From NCBI RefSeq assembly GCF_018613855.1, contig NZ_JAGGPK010000003.1, positions 1-64,000 of the forward strand: DNA of 64,000 bases, in the 5' to 3' direction. Numbering within the stretch: the first letter of the stretch is position 1; every line of letters begins with the position of its first letter. Shown one piece after another: positions 17,663-26,664 of this stretch. The stretch comes from Arthrobacter sp. ISL-30 (GTDB lineage: Bacteria; Actinomycetota; Actinomycetes; Actinomycetales; Micrococcaceae). Made by a program: the position numbers and the translations under genes. The notes beneath the pieces were generated by a model that saw only the letters and a list, made by a program, of their open reading frames with translations, did no database searches and was not told the origin of the DNA.

Positions 17663-19359
17663 TCGGTATCTTCCTTGGAATCCGGCGCCGGCAGCAGGAC
17701 ACGGAACCGTGCGCCTCCAAGGGAGCCGACATTGCCGCTGCCGGCTTCTGGCTCGGCCCGATTACCGTTCCGGCCGTTGCTGATGGACATCTTACCGCCC
17801 AGGCGCTGGACCGCCTGCCGGACCAAGGCCAGACCCACGCCGCGACGTCCACTCCCCGTTCCCGCATCACTCGCCGCATCCTTCGTGCTGAACCCGTACT
17901 GGAAGATCCTGTCCACGGATTCCGGGTCCAGGCCCGGCCCGGAATCGGTAACGGTGAACGCCACCGCACCATCGCCGGCGGATACTTCAAGCTCAACTTT
18001 GCGGGGGAGGGAGCCGTCGGACGCGGCGTCGATCGCATTGTCCAGCAGGTTGCCCAGAATGGTCACCAGATCCTGCACTTCCAGTGCGCCGAGCCCGCCT
18101 TCCCCTGAAGTGTGCAGCACCAGCTCGACGCCGCGTTCGTGCGCTTCCGCCGCCTTGCCCATGACCAGTGCACTCAAGACCGGTTCATCCACCGTCCCCA
18201 AAAGGTCATCGGTCAACTGCTGGCTCAGTTCCAGGTCCTTCGTCGCGAACTCCAGTGCCTGCTCCGAACGGCCGATCTCCATAAGGGACACAATGGTGTG
18301 CAGCCTGTTGGCGTGTTCGTGTGTCTGCGCTCGCAGTGCATCGGACAAAGTCTTCATGGTCTGCAGCTCCGTTCCCAGCGACTCGATCTCCGTGCGGTCG
18401 CGGATGGTTGCCACAGTGCCGAAAACGGCGCCCTTCCGCCCGCGCATGTTCGAAGGACCCACGGCAGGCGCCTGGTTGACCACCAGGACCCGGGATCCGG
18501 TCAGATGGATTTCGTCATGTGCGGTGCGACCAGATTCGAAGAGTTTGCGCAGGCTTCCCTCAAGGGGCAGCTCGGACAGCAGCGGCGCGTCCTGGGTGGA
18601 ACGGTCGACGTCGACAGGGTCAAGTCCCAGCAGCTCCGCGGCCTGGTCGTTGTACATGACGGCCTTGCCGTTGGTATCGATGAGGATGACACCCTCCCTT
18701 ACCGAATGGAGGACCGATTCGTAATAGGCGAAAAGCTGCGCCAGTTGCTCCGGACCCCAGCCGCGTGTCACCGAACGAAGGTAACGTCCCAACAGCCAGG
18801 CGGCAAGGGAACCGCCCAGCACCAGGACGAGCGCGATTGCCGCGATGCCAGCCAGCCTCCCCTCCACCGCGACGTCCACCGTACGAACGGTGACCCCGGC
18901 TGAAACAAGGGCCCTGACCGCACCGCCGTCGTCCTTGACCGGCACGATTGTCCGCACTGACGGGCCCAGCGTTCCCGAGGTGATCTCGGTGTACGTTTCC
19001 CCGCGGAGTGCCGGTTCAATGGTGCCAATGTAGGGCCTGCCGATTTCCGCCGGATTCGCGTGCGTCCAGCGGGTCCTGTCCGGGGCCATGATGGTGATGA
19101 AATCCGCGCCTGCATTGGCCATGACGGACGCGGCATAGGGCTGCAGCAGCGCAGAGGGGTCAGGCGAGTCGGCTGCCTGGAGCACCAGGGGATTGTCCGC
19201 AATGGCAGCGGCGATTCCCTGCATGCGCCGGCCTGCCTCCTCATAGATCCGGTCCCGTGCATCAACGAAGGCCACGCCGCCTGCAAGGGTGGCAAGCACC
19301 AGCACGAACAGCAGGTTCGCCACAAACAAGCGCGTGGCAATGCTCCAGTGGTGAAACAC
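17659..19359 (-). CDS. dcuS: Sensor histidine kinase of the DcuS/CitA family
   Basis: A 566-residue membrane kinase. An N-terminal transmembrane helix (LFVANLLFVLVLATLAGGVAF) is followed by a periplasmic PAS-like (PDC) sensor domain, a second helix (IAAIALVLVLGGSLAAWLLG), a cytoplasmic PAS domain (SVREGVILIDTNGKAVMYND), the SpoOB-type dimerisation segment with HEHANRLHTI, and an ATPase domain with GNLLDNAIDAA and GRRGVGLALVRQAV. Start GTG 19359 is chosen because GGAGG lies 5 nt upstream. Such kinases sense C4-dicarboxylates or citrate; divergence from dctA supports dicarboxylates. Confidence 0.92.
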   Translation of the reverse strand: MFHHWSIATRLFVANLLFVLVLATLAGGVAFVDARDRIYEEAGRRMQGIAAAIADNPLVLQAADSPDPSALLQPYAASVMANAGADFITIMAPDRTRWTHANPAEIGRPYIGTIEPALRGETYTEITSGTLGPSVRTIVPVKDDGGAVRALVSAGVTVRTVDVAVEGRLAGIAAIALVLVLGGSLAAWLLGRYLRSVTRGWGPEQLAQLFAYYESVLHSVREGVILIDTNGKAVMYNDQAAELLGLDPVDVDRSTQDAPLLSELPLEGSLRKLFESGRTAHDEIHLTGSRVLVVNQAPAVGPSNMRGRKGAVFGTVATIRDRTEIESLGTELQTMKTLSDALRAQTHEHANRLHTIVSLMEIGRSEQALEFATKDLELSQQLTDDLLGTVDEPVLSALVMGKAAEAHERGVELVLHTSGEGGLGALEVQDLVTILGNLLDNAIDAASDGSLPRKVELEVSAGDGAVAFTVTDSGPGLDPESVDRIFQYGFSTKDAASDAGTGSGRRGVGLALVRQAVQRLGGKMSISNGRNGNRAEPEAGSGNVGSLGGARFRVLLPAPDSKEDTE

Positions 19360-19389
19360 ATGCACCTCCAATGACCAATATGAACGCAA

Positions 19390-19407
19390 CGGTGATGCAT
19401 GTCACTT
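19390..19407. promoter_or_regulatory. CRP/GlxR-like site between dcuS and dctA
   Basis: GTGA-TGCATG-TCAC, a dyad with the 6-nt spacer of the CRP consensus TGTGA-N6-TCACA, lacking only the outermost T/A pair. It lies in the 138-bp divergent promoter region, about 95 bp before dctA. Confidence 0.4.
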
Positions 19408-19497
19408 GGTGCCCAATGATGGATATCACATCAACCGGCGACGTGGCTGTAGAAGCAGGACCGCAGCGCCTTACAGAGTATCCAAAGGAGTAAACCC

Positions 19498-20835
19498 ATG
19501 ACCTCTCAAAGAGGAGAGTCGGCCGCACCGGCCACCGGTGCACGCAAGGGGCTCGACAAGTCGCACTACTTGTACATCGCAGTCATCGCCGCCGTGGTTC
19601 TCGGAGCCCTGATCGGACTGATGTTCCCCGAGGTCGGCAAGTCGCTCAAGCCACTTGGTGACGGCTTCATCAAGCTCATCAAGATGATGATCGCTCCGGT
19701 CATCTTCTGCACCATCGTCCTCGGCATCGGCTCGATCGCCAAGGCGGCCACCGTCGGAAAGGTCGGCGGCCTCGCCCTCGGCTACTTCCTGCTCATGTCA
19801 ACCTTCGCCCTCGCCATCGGCCTGGTAGTCGGCAACCTGATCCATCCGGGTGACGGCCTGAAGCTGGCGCCCTACGACCCGAACAAGAAGGCGGAAGTAG
19901 ACAGCACCGTTTCCTTCCTGCTTGGCATCATCCCCGGTGACATTCCGGTCCTGCCTACACTCCTCGCCGCAATCCTCGTTGGCTTCGCGCTGCAGCGGAT
20001 GGGCAAGCAGGGCGCGCCGATCCTCAAGGCCATCGGCCACGGGCAGGCACTGGTTTTCCGTATCCTCATCATGATCATGTGGCTCGCTCCGGTGGGCGCA
20101 TTCGGTGCCATTGCCGCCGTCGTTGGCGCAACCGGCCCCGCCGCCATCCTGAGCATGTTCACCCTCATGGCAGCGTTCTACGTGACCTGCGCACTCTTCA
20201 TCGTGGTCATCCTGGGTGGCCTCCTGCAGACTGTGGCCGGAGTCAATATCTTCAAGCTCATGAAGTACTTGGCCCGTGAGTACCTCCTCATCTTCTCCAC
20301 CTCTTCTTCCGAAGCTGCCCTGCCGCGCCTCATCGCCAAGATGGAGCACCTGGGTGTCTCCAAGCCCGTCGTCGGCGTAACGGTCCCCACCGGATACTCC
20401 TTCAACCTGGACGGCACGGCCATCTACCTGACCATGGCTTCCCTCTTCGTCGCCAACGCGATGGGAACCCCGCTGGACCTCGGCGCCCAGATTTCGCTGC
20501 TGGTCTTCATGATCATCGCCTCCAAGGGTGCAGCCGGCGTCACCGGTGCCGGACTGGCCACCCTTGCGGCAGGCCTCCAGGCACACAAGCCGGAGCTGCT
20601 GGGCGGCGTAGGCATGATCGTAGGCATCGACCGCTTTATGTCCGAAGCCCGCGCACTGACCAACTTCACCGGAAACGCAGTGGCCACGGTGCTCATCGGC
20701 ACCTGGGTCAAGGAAATCGACGGCGGCCAGGTGCGGCGCGTCCTGTCGGGCCAGGAGCCCTTCGACGAGCAGACCATGATCGCCCACCACGACCACGCTC
20801 CGCAGGAGCAGGAACTGGAAAAGGCAGCCGTCTAG
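19498..20835 (+). CDS. dctA: C4-dicarboxylate/cation symporter DctA
   Basis: A 445-residue dicarboxylate/amino acid:cation symporter (DAACS family) importing succinate, fumarate and malate. The substrate-binding hairpin motif FSTSSSEAALPRL and the NLDGTAIYLTMASLFVANA helix are clear, along with about eight hydrophobic helices. A GGAG ribosome site precedes ATG. It is divergent from the dcuSR-like genes, which probably activate it. It ends before a very strong hairpin. Together with the adjacent prp operon this forms an organic-acid uptake and breakdown region. Confidence 0.93.
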   Translation: MTSQRGESAAPATGARKGLDKSHYLYIAVIAAVVLGALIGLMFPEVGKSLKPLGDGFIKLIKMMIAPVIFCTIVLGIGSIAKAATVGKVGGLALGYFLLMSTFALAIGLVVGNLIHPGDGLKLAPYDPNKKAEVDSTVSFLLGIIPGDIPVLPTLLAAILVGFALQRMGKQGAPILKAIGHGQALVFRILIMIMWLAPVGAFGAIAAVVGATGPAAILSMFTLMAAFYVTCALFIVVILGGLLQTVAGVNIFKLMKYLAREYLLIFSTSSSEAALPRLIAKMEHLGVSKPVVGVTVPTGYSFNLDGTAIYLTMASLFVANAMGTPLDLGAQISLLVFMIIASKGAAGVTGAGLATLAAGLQAHKPELLGGVGMIVGIDRFMSEARALTNFTGNAVATVLIGTWVKEIDGGQVRRVLSGQEPFDEQTMIAHHDHAPQEQELEKAAV

Positions 20836-20867
20836 CCTTCCTGGTTGCATCTGCTGACAGATCGAGT

Positions 20868-20929
20868 GTCCTATAAATGCAGCAGGGCCGGCATCCGTAA
20901 GGGTGCCGGCCCTGCTGCATTTATAGGAC
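20868..20929. terminator. 29-bp stem hairpin with GTAA tetraloop
   Basis: A perfect 26-bp inverted repeat (20868-20893 with 20904-20929), extended inward by three more pairs (one G-T wobble) to a GTAA loop at 20897-20900, a GNRA-type tetraloop. It follows dctA by 32 bases. No T-run follows outside the stem, so it may end transcription on both strands or act as a 3' stabiliser. Confidence 0.7.
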
Positions 20930-21030
20930 GTGTGTCGGGGCTAACCTTCGACTTAAACTAGAAGGTAAAGGCTCAAATGGCGGACAAAGTCAAGTTCCCC
21001 GAAATGCCGTGTCGGGCGCTGTAGCCTAGG

Positions 21031-21999
21031 GTGGAAGAAGCGCTGAAGCTGATCAGCCAGCGGCAGAAAATCACCGTCATCGAAAGTGTGGATAGATACG
21101 TGAGCAGCGAACGGGGTTCAGCAACTCTCGAGGGAACGGAACTGGATCTGGACGACGCCATCATGGGTCCAACAGGCCGCCCGCTCCGCGAATTTCCCGA
21201 GCCGGCGCCCTTGTCTTCGCATGGTCCGGCCCGCGTCATTGCGATGGTCAACCAAAAGGGCGGAGTCGGCAAGACCACTTCCACGATCAACCTTGCGGCT
21301 GCGCTTGCGGAGTATGGCCGTCGGGTACTCCTCGTTGACTTTGATCCGCAAGGGGCGTTGTCGGCGGGACTCGGCACCAACCCCCACGAATTGGACCTTA
21401 CGGTCTACAACGTCCTGATGGACCGGAAGGTGGACATTCGCCACGCCATCCAAGGAACCGGCGTCGAAAATGTGGACCTGCTACCGGCCAACATCGATCT
21501 CTCCGCGGCAGAGGTGCAACTGGTCAACGAGGTCGCACGCGAACAGGTGCTTGACCGTGCGCTCAAGAGCGTCGAGGACGATTACGACGTCGTGCTGATC
21601 GACTGCCAGCCCTCCCTTGGCCTGCTCACCGTCAATGCCCTGACAGCGGCACATGGGGTCATCATTCCGCTGATTTGTGAATTCTTCGCCCTCCGGGCGG
21701 TAGCGCTGCTTGTGGAAACCATCGACAAGGTCCAGGATCGCCTGAACCCGCGGCTGCAAGTGGACGGCGTTCTGGCCACCATGTATGACGCCCGAACCCT
21801 GCACAGCAGGGAGGTCATCGCAAGGCTTGTCGAAGCCTTCGGCGACAAGGTCTTCGAAACCGTCATCAAGCGGTCCATCAAGTTCGCCGACGCCACGGTC
21901 GCCGCCGAACCCATCACGAGCTACGCGAGTACGCACGTCGGCGCCGAGGCCTACCGCCGGCTGGCCAAGGAGCTCATTTCGCGCGGCGGCGCTCCTTAG
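21031..21999 (+). CDS. ParA/Soj-family ATPase (scpAB-linked)
   Basis: A 322-residue ParA-type ATPase. The deviant Walker A MVNQKGGVGKTTSTINLAAAL, Walker A-prime LLVDFDPQGALSAGL and Walker B VVLIDCQPSLG are all intact. It lies 8 bases before scpA and belongs to the conserved parA-scpA-scpB set (Rv1708-1710 order), suggesting a link to chromosome segregation or condensation rather than plasmid partition. No parB follows. The start is uncertain: GTG 21031 gives this length, GTG 21100 gives 299 residues, and neither has a clear ribosome site. Confidence 0.88.
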   Translation: MEEALKLISQRQKITVIESVDRYVSSERGSATLEGTELDLDDAIMGPTGRPLREFPEPAPLSSHGPARVIAMVNQKGGVGKTTSTINLAAALAEYGRRVLLVDFDPQGALSAGLGTNPHELDLTVYNVLMDRKVDIRHAIQGTGVENVDLLPANIDLSAAEVQLVNEVAREQVLDRALKSVEDDYDVVLIDCQPSLGLLTVNALTAAHGVIIPLICEFFALRAVALLVETIDKVQDRLNPRLQVDGVLATMYDARTLHSREVIARLVEAFGDKVFETVIKRSIKFADATVAAEPITSYASTHVGAEAYRRLAKELISRGGAP

Positions 22000-22007
22000 C
22001 CGCTGCC

Positions 22008-22901
22008 GTGGCAGATCCTGCCGAGCCGCTTGCGGAATCCGGCGGCGGTAAGTCCGGCTTCGAAGTTCGGCTGGCCAACTTCACAGGCCCCTTCGACCTC
22101 CTGCTGGGCCTGATTTCCAAGCACCAACTCGACATCACAGAAGTGGCCCTGGCCACTGTCACCGACGAATTCATCAAATACATCCGGCGGCTGCAGGAAC
22201 TGGGCGAAGAGTGGGCCCTCGACGAAGCCAGCGAATTCCTGGTGATCGCCGCGACCCTGCTGGACCTAAAGGCGGCCAGGCTCCTGCCCGCAGGCGAGGT
22301 CGAAGACGACGAGGACATCGCACTGCTCGAGGCCAGGGACCTTCTCTTCGCAAGGCTCCTGCAATACAAGGCCTTCAAGCAGGTTGCCGGCATCATGGGC
22401 GACACCCTCGACCTTGAGGCCCGGCGTTTTCCCCGCCAGGTCGCCCTGGAAGGGCACCTCGCCGCGCTCCTTCCGGAACTCGTGTGGCGTCACAGTCCCG
22501 AGCAGTTTGCTGAATTGGCCGCTCGTGCCCTCGTGCCCAAGGACAACACGCTACCCCAGGTGGGCCTCGCCCACCTTCACGCCCCGGCGGTCAGCGTCAA
22601 GGAACAGGCCGAGATCCTGGGTCTCCGCCTCCAGCAGGGACGGCGTCTGTCCTTCCGCGCCCTGATCGCCGACGCGGAAAACACCCTGGTGGTCGTGGCT
22701 CGGTTCCTGGCACTGCTGGAGCTGTTCCGGGACCGTGTAGTGGCCTTCGACCAGGTCAGCCCGCTCGGGGAGCTCACTGTGCGCTGGACCGGCTCCGAAA
22801 CCGGGTGGAACAGTGGCAAGCTGAGCGAAGACTACGAAGACTATCCAGGCACAGGCACCCCGGGGGAACTTGCGCATGTGCCGGGGGAGGAGCAGCTATG
22901 A
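22008..22901 (+). CDS. scpA: Segregation and condensation protein A
   Basis: A 297-residue ScpA kleisin that bridges the SMC heads. The N-terminal domain FEVRLANFTGPFDLLLGLISKHQLDITEVALA is highly characteristic, followed by LLDLKAARLLP and the C-terminal winged helix near RRLSFRALIADAEN. GTG 22008 lies 8 bases after the ParA stop. The scpB start overlaps its stop (ATGA). The start is about 20 residues before the conserved domain, as in relatives. Confidence 0.95.
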   Translation: MADPAEPLAESGGGKSGFEVRLANFTGPFDLLLGLISKHQLDITEVALATVTDEFIKYIRRLQELGEEWALDEASEFLVIAATLLDLKAARLLPAGEVEDDEDIALLEARDLLFARLLQYKAFKQVAGIMGDTLDLEARRFPRQVALEGHLAALLPELVWRHSPEQFAELAARALVPKDNTLPQVGLAHLHAPAVSVKEQAEILGLRLQQGRRLSFRALIADAENTLVVVARFLALLELFRDRVVAFDQVSPLGELTVRWTGSETGWNSGKLSEDYEDYPGTGTPGELAHVPGEEQL

Positions 22902-23509
22902 ACATCAGTAATGCGCGGGCGGCGCTGGAAGCCGTGCTAATGGTGATCGACGAACCTGCTACGTCTGACGAGCTCGCCGCAGGCCTCGGCCTCACCGTTG
23001 AAGTGGTGGAGGAGTTGCTGGTGGCGCTGCGGCAGGACTATGACGGCTATACTGTTAAAGCCCCGGACGTGGACGCAGTCGGCACTGCCGCACCAAGCGT
23101 CGCACCCCGGGGTTTTGAGTTACGGAACGTGGCCGGAGGGTGGCGGATCTACTCGAGGGCCGAGTTTGCCGACGTCGTAGGGAAGTTTGTCCTTGAAGGC
23201 CAGACCGCCAGGCTAACGCAGGCAGCCCTGGAGACATTGGCTGTCGTTGCCTACCGTCAGCCCGTCTCACGGGCGCGAGTGTCGGCAATCCGGGGCGTGA
23301 ACGTGGATTCGGTGGTCCGGACCTTGACCCAGCGAGGCTTGATCGAGGATGCGGGAACGGACCCGGAATCAGGTGCAATCCTGTACCGGACCACGTCCTA
23401 TTTTCTCGAGCGGATGGGTCTTGGCTCCGTCGACGAGCTGCCAAGGCTGTCCCCGCACCTGCCAGGACTGGAAGGCATCGAGGAGTTCTACGACGCCGGG
23501 CGGATGTAG
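22898..23509 (+). CDS. scpB: Segregation and condensation protein B
   Basis: A 203-residue ScpB with tandem winged helices; it dimerises on ScpA in the SMC complex. The motif LTQAALETLAVVAYRQPVSRARVSAIRGVNVDSVVRTL is diagnostic. ATG 22898 has a strong GGGGGAGG site and overlaps the scpA stop, so the open frame back to 22805 is not used. Confidence 0.95.
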   Translation: MNISNARAALEAVLMVIDEPATSDELAAGLGLTVEVVEELLVALRQDYDGYTVKAPDVDAVGTAAPSVAPRGFELRNVAGGWRIYSRAEFADVVGKFVLEGQTARLTQAALETLAVVAYRQPVSRARVSAIRGVNVDSVVRTLTQRGLIEDAGTDPESGAILYRTTSYFLERMGLGSVDELPRLSPHLPGLEGIEEFYDAGRM

Positions 23510-23615
23510 GGTTTCATCCGCTGCGGCCGCAACTCAAGAGAACAATAGAAAACGGATAGCTGGATAAGGTTGTCATGGGACAACACTTGCCAGGCAGCAT
23601 TTTAAAGGACGGGTC

Positions 23616-24839
23616 ATGACACAGGCGGGACGCCAGGGTTCACCACGTAACGGTTCGGGACGCAATGGTTCCGGACGCAATGAGGCAGACGGCCGCGGCA
23701 GCGCAGGCCGCAGCAGCCGGCAGGATTCCGGCGGAGCCGGCAAACGGAGCTTCTCCCAGGGTGCCGGCTCAGGAAGGGGGGACCGCCCCTTCAAGCCCTC
23801 GCGTCCGCGTGAAGAGCGCCCGTTCGATCCGGACAACCCTACGACGGCGGCCCGCAGCGGAGGCCGCGAGGATCGCTTCGGCCGAGCCGGCGACCCCAAG
23901 ACCGGAAAGCCGCGCAAACCCGGGTCCAACAAGCCCGGTGCCGGCAAGGCGCCCGGCACACCAGGTGCACTCAAGCCCAAACCCAAGCCCGGAAACAAGA
24001 AGCAGTACGGATCGCGTGCCTTTGGCAGCGAACGCTTCGGCCAGAACTTGGGACCCGTCCGCAGGCCGACCCGCGCGTCACGGCGAGACGTCGCGCAGTC
24101 GGAACAGCACGACGTCGACGGCGTCCGCCTGCAGAAAGTCATGGCGCAGGCCGGCGTCGCATCCCGACGCGTCTGCGAAGAGATGATCCTCGAGGGCCGG
24201 GTCGAGGTCAACGGGCAAGTGACCACTGAACTCGGCATGCGCGTCGATCCCCAGACTGCCGTCATCCACGTGGACGGCATCCGTATCCAGCTGGACGAAA
24301 CCCTCGTCTACATGGTCTTCAACAAGCCCAAGGGCGTTGTGTCCACCATGGAAGACCCGGAAGGCCGCCCATGCATCAGCGATTTCCTTAAGAACAAGGG
24401 CGAACGCCTCTTCCACGTCGGTCGGCTCGACGTCGCCACCGAAGGCCTCCTGCTCCTGACTAACGACGGCGAGCTGGCCAACCGGCTTACCCACCCGTCC
24501 TACGAAGTTCCGAAGACCTACCTCGTGCAGGTCCGCGGGCCGTTCCCGCAGGGAATCGGCGCCCAGCTGAAGTCCGGCGTCGAACTGGAGGACGGCCTCG
24601 CCTCCGTGGATTCCTTCCGGCTCGTGGACTCTACGCCAGGCCACGTCCTGATCGAGGTTGTGCTGCACTCCGGGAAGAACCGGATTGTCCGCCGCATGTT
24701 CGACGCCGTCGGCTTCCCCGTGCAGCGGCTCGTCCGCGTCAAGGTGGGGCCCATCGGCCTGGGTGACCAGCGCCAGGGCAGTATCCGTAACCTCGGCAGG
24801 CAGGAAGTCGGCCACCTCCTGGCATCCGTAGGGCTGTAA
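23616..24839 (+). CDS. RluB/RsuA-type rRNA pseudouridine synthase with disordered N-tail
   Basis: A 407-residue protein. Residues 1 to about 165 are low complexity (NGSGRNGSGRNE, then Gly/Arg/Pro/Lys-rich), followed by an S4 domain (GVRLQKVMAQAGVASRRVCEEMI) and the RsuA/RluB-type catalytic domain. The catalytic Asp is in HVGRLDVATEGLLLLTNDG; KNRIVRRMFDAVGFPVQRLVRV ends the fold. It pseudouridylates large-subunit rRNA, probably near helix 89. The basic tail may aid RNA binding. It lies in the scpB-to-cmk block as in mycobacteria (Rv1711). Confidence 0.92.
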   Translation: MTQAGRQGSPRNGSGRNGSGRNEADGRGSAGRSSRQDSGGAGKRSFSQGAGSGRGDRPFKPSRPREERPFDPDNPTTAARSGGREDRFGRAGDPKTGKPRKPGSNKPGAGKAPGTPGALKPKPKPGNKKQYGSRAFGSERFGQNLGPVRRPTRASRRDVAQSEQHDVDGVRLQKVMAQAGVASRRVCEEMILEGRVEVNGQVTTELGMRVDPQTAVIHVDGIRIQLDETLVYMVFNKPKGVVSTMEDPEGRPCISDFLKNKGERLFHVGRLDVATEGLLLLTNDGELANRLTHPSYEVPKTYLVQVRGPFPQGIGAQLKSGVELEDGLASVDSFRLVDSTPGHVLIEVVLHSGKNRIVRRMFDAVGFPVQRLVRVKVGPIGLGDQRQGSIRNLGRQEVGHLLASVGL

Positions 24840-24841
24840 CC

Positions 24842-25951
24842 ATGGCGGCATTCTCCTCACACGGTCGTGGCCACCTGAACGGTCCCGTGGTAGTCCTCGG
24901 CACGGGCCTGCTCGGCGCAAGCATTGGCCTTGGGCTGCGCGGACGGGGTGTACCGGTGTACTTGTCCGATCCCTCGCCTACCAACCAGGCGGTAGCGGTG
25001 GACATTGGCGCCGGCCGGCCCCTTGACGAGCTGGGCAGCGAACAGCCCCAGCTCGTCGTTGTTGCCGCGCCGCCGGATGTTACGGCCGACGTCGTGGAGG
25101 GCGCGCTGCGGAACTACCCGTCCGCCGTCGTCGTGGACATTGCGAGCGTCAAGCTGGCCATTCAGTCCGAACTCCGCAAACGCGGCGTGGACCTTTCCCG
25201 TTATGTCGGCACGCACCCTATGGCCGGGCGGGAAAAGTCCGGACCGGTGGCTGCCCGCGGGGAGCTCTTCACGTCCATGCCGTGGGTGCTGTGCCCTTCC
25301 GAGGACACCGGTCCTGAGGCGCTCCAAACGGCGCGTTCACTGGCCGGGGACCTTGGCGCGCTTGTTTCCCAGTTCAGTGCCGAAGAGCATGATGAAGCCG
25401 TCGCCCTGGTTTCCCACCTGCCACAGGTGATGTCTTCGCTGCTGGCCAGCCGGCTGCAAGGCACCCCGCTGAATGCGTTGTCACTGGCCGGCAACGGCCT
25501 CCGCGACGTGACCCGCATCGCGGCAAGCGACCCCACCTTGTGGGTACAGATCCTTGGCGGCAATGCGGACCGAGTAGTAAAGATCCTTTACGGTGTTCGC
25601 GAGGACCTCGACCGGCTCATCGGAACCCTGGAAGACCCACTGGCTCCGGGGGCGCGGCTGGACCTTGCCCAGCTCATTAGTGAGGGCAATGCGGGCCAGG
25701 CGAGGATTCCCGGCAAGCACGGTGGTCCGCCCCAGGCCTATTCGTGGTTGACGGTACTGGTTGACGACAAGCCTGGGCAGATCGCCCGCTTGCTCACCGA
25801 AATAGGGGAAATAGGGGTGAACGTCGAAGACCTGCGCCTTGACCATTCTTCCGGACAGAATGTGGGCATGGTGGAGCTCTCCGTCCTGCCAAACAAGCAC
25901 GACCTCCTCGTAGAAGCCCTCAGCGATCGTGGATGGCGGGTACTGCAGTAA
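24842..25951 (+). CDS. tyrA: Prephenate dehydrogenase
   Basis: A 369-residue NAD(P)-dependent enzyme for tyrosine synthesis. The Rossmann motif is VVVLGTGLLGASIGLGL; the substrate-binding HPMAGREKSGP motif carries the key His. A C-terminal ACT domain (AYSWLTVLVDDKPGQIARLLTEIGEIGVNVEDLRL) suggests feedback control by tyrosine or phenylalanine. It starts 2 bases after the pseudouridine synthase and its TAA shares bases with the cmk ATG. Confidence 0.93.
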   Translation: MAAFSSHGRGHLNGPVVVLGTGLLGASIGLGLRGRGVPVYLSDPSPTNQAVAVDIGAGRPLDELGSEQPQLVVVAAPPDVTADVVEGALRNYPSAVVVDIASVKLAIQSELRKRGVDLSRYVGTHPMAGREKSGPVAARGELFTSMPWVLCPSEDTGPEALQTARSLAGDLGALVSQFSAEEHDEAVALVSHLPQVMSSLLASRLQGTPLNALSLAGNGLRDVTRIAASDPTLWVQILGGNADRVVKILYGVREDLDRLIGTLEDPLAPGARLDLAQLISEGNAGQARIPGKHGGPPQAYSWLTVLVDDKPGQIARLLTEIGEIGVNVEDLRLDHSSGQNVGMVELSVLPNKHDLLVEALSDRGWRVLQ

Positions 25952-26664
25952 TGACGCATAAACTCTTTGGCCCGGAGCAAGTGGTCCGCCCCGGCAAACC
26001 CCTGGTGATCGCCATCGACGGACCCTCGGGATCGGGCAAATCCAGTGTGAGCAAGGAAGTGGCGCTGCGCCTCAAGCTTGCCTATCTGGACACTGGAGCT
26101 ATGTACCGCGCCTTGACCTGGTATTGCCTCGAGCATGGTATCGACCTGACAGACAGCGCTGCCGTGGAACAGGCCTCCGAGATTATGCCGTTGGAAATCA
26201 GCACGGCTGCGGCCACCGAGTACGTGGCCGTCAACGGCACCGATATCACCGAGGAGATCCGCAAGCCACGGATTTCAGAGGCTGTCAGCTCCGTAGCTAC
26301 CACGCTAGGTGCGCGCACAGAACTTATCCGCCGTCAGCGGCAGCTCATCGACCAGCACCACCGGCGCATGGTGGTCGAGGGCCGGGACATTACCACCGTC
26401 GTGGCCCCCGGAGCCGAGGTACGGATGCTCCTGACCGCAAGCGAAGAGGCACGGCTGCGACGCCGGGGCCTCCAGCTGGGCGGTACCCAAAGCGCCGACC
26501 AGCTGGCAGAACAGGTCACTGGCCGCGACGCCAAGGACTCCACGGTGGTGAACTTCACCCAGGCCGCAGACGGAGTGGTCATCCTCGATTCTTCGGACCT
26601 TGACTTCGAGGAGACGGTGGGGGCTGCCCTCACGATTGTGGGCAAGGTCATTTACGGTGACTGA
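25951..26664 (+). CDS. cmk: Cytidylate kinase
   Basis: A 237-residue (d)CMP kinase. The P-loop GPSGSGKS is at residues 24-31, then LDTGAMYRALTW and the VVEGRDITTVVAPGA motif that binds the base. The DSTVVNFTQAADGVVILDSS segment is the usual RDxxD/LDSS-like C-terminal region, here starting from GRDAKDS. The start overlaps the tyrA stop as TAATG; an in-frame ATG at 25933 would add 6 residues. Confidence 0.94.
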   Translation: MTHKLFGPEQVVRPGKPLVIAIDGPSGSGKSSVSKEVALRLKLAYLDTGAMYRALTWYCLEHGIDLTDSAAVEQASEIMPLEISTAAATEYVAVNGTDITEEIRKPRISEAVSSVATTLGARTELIRRQRQLIDQHHRRMVVEGRDITTVVAPGAEVRMLLTASEEARLRRRGLQLGGTQSADQLAEQVTGRDAKDSTVVNFTQAADGVVILDSSDLDFEETVGAALTIVGKVIYGD

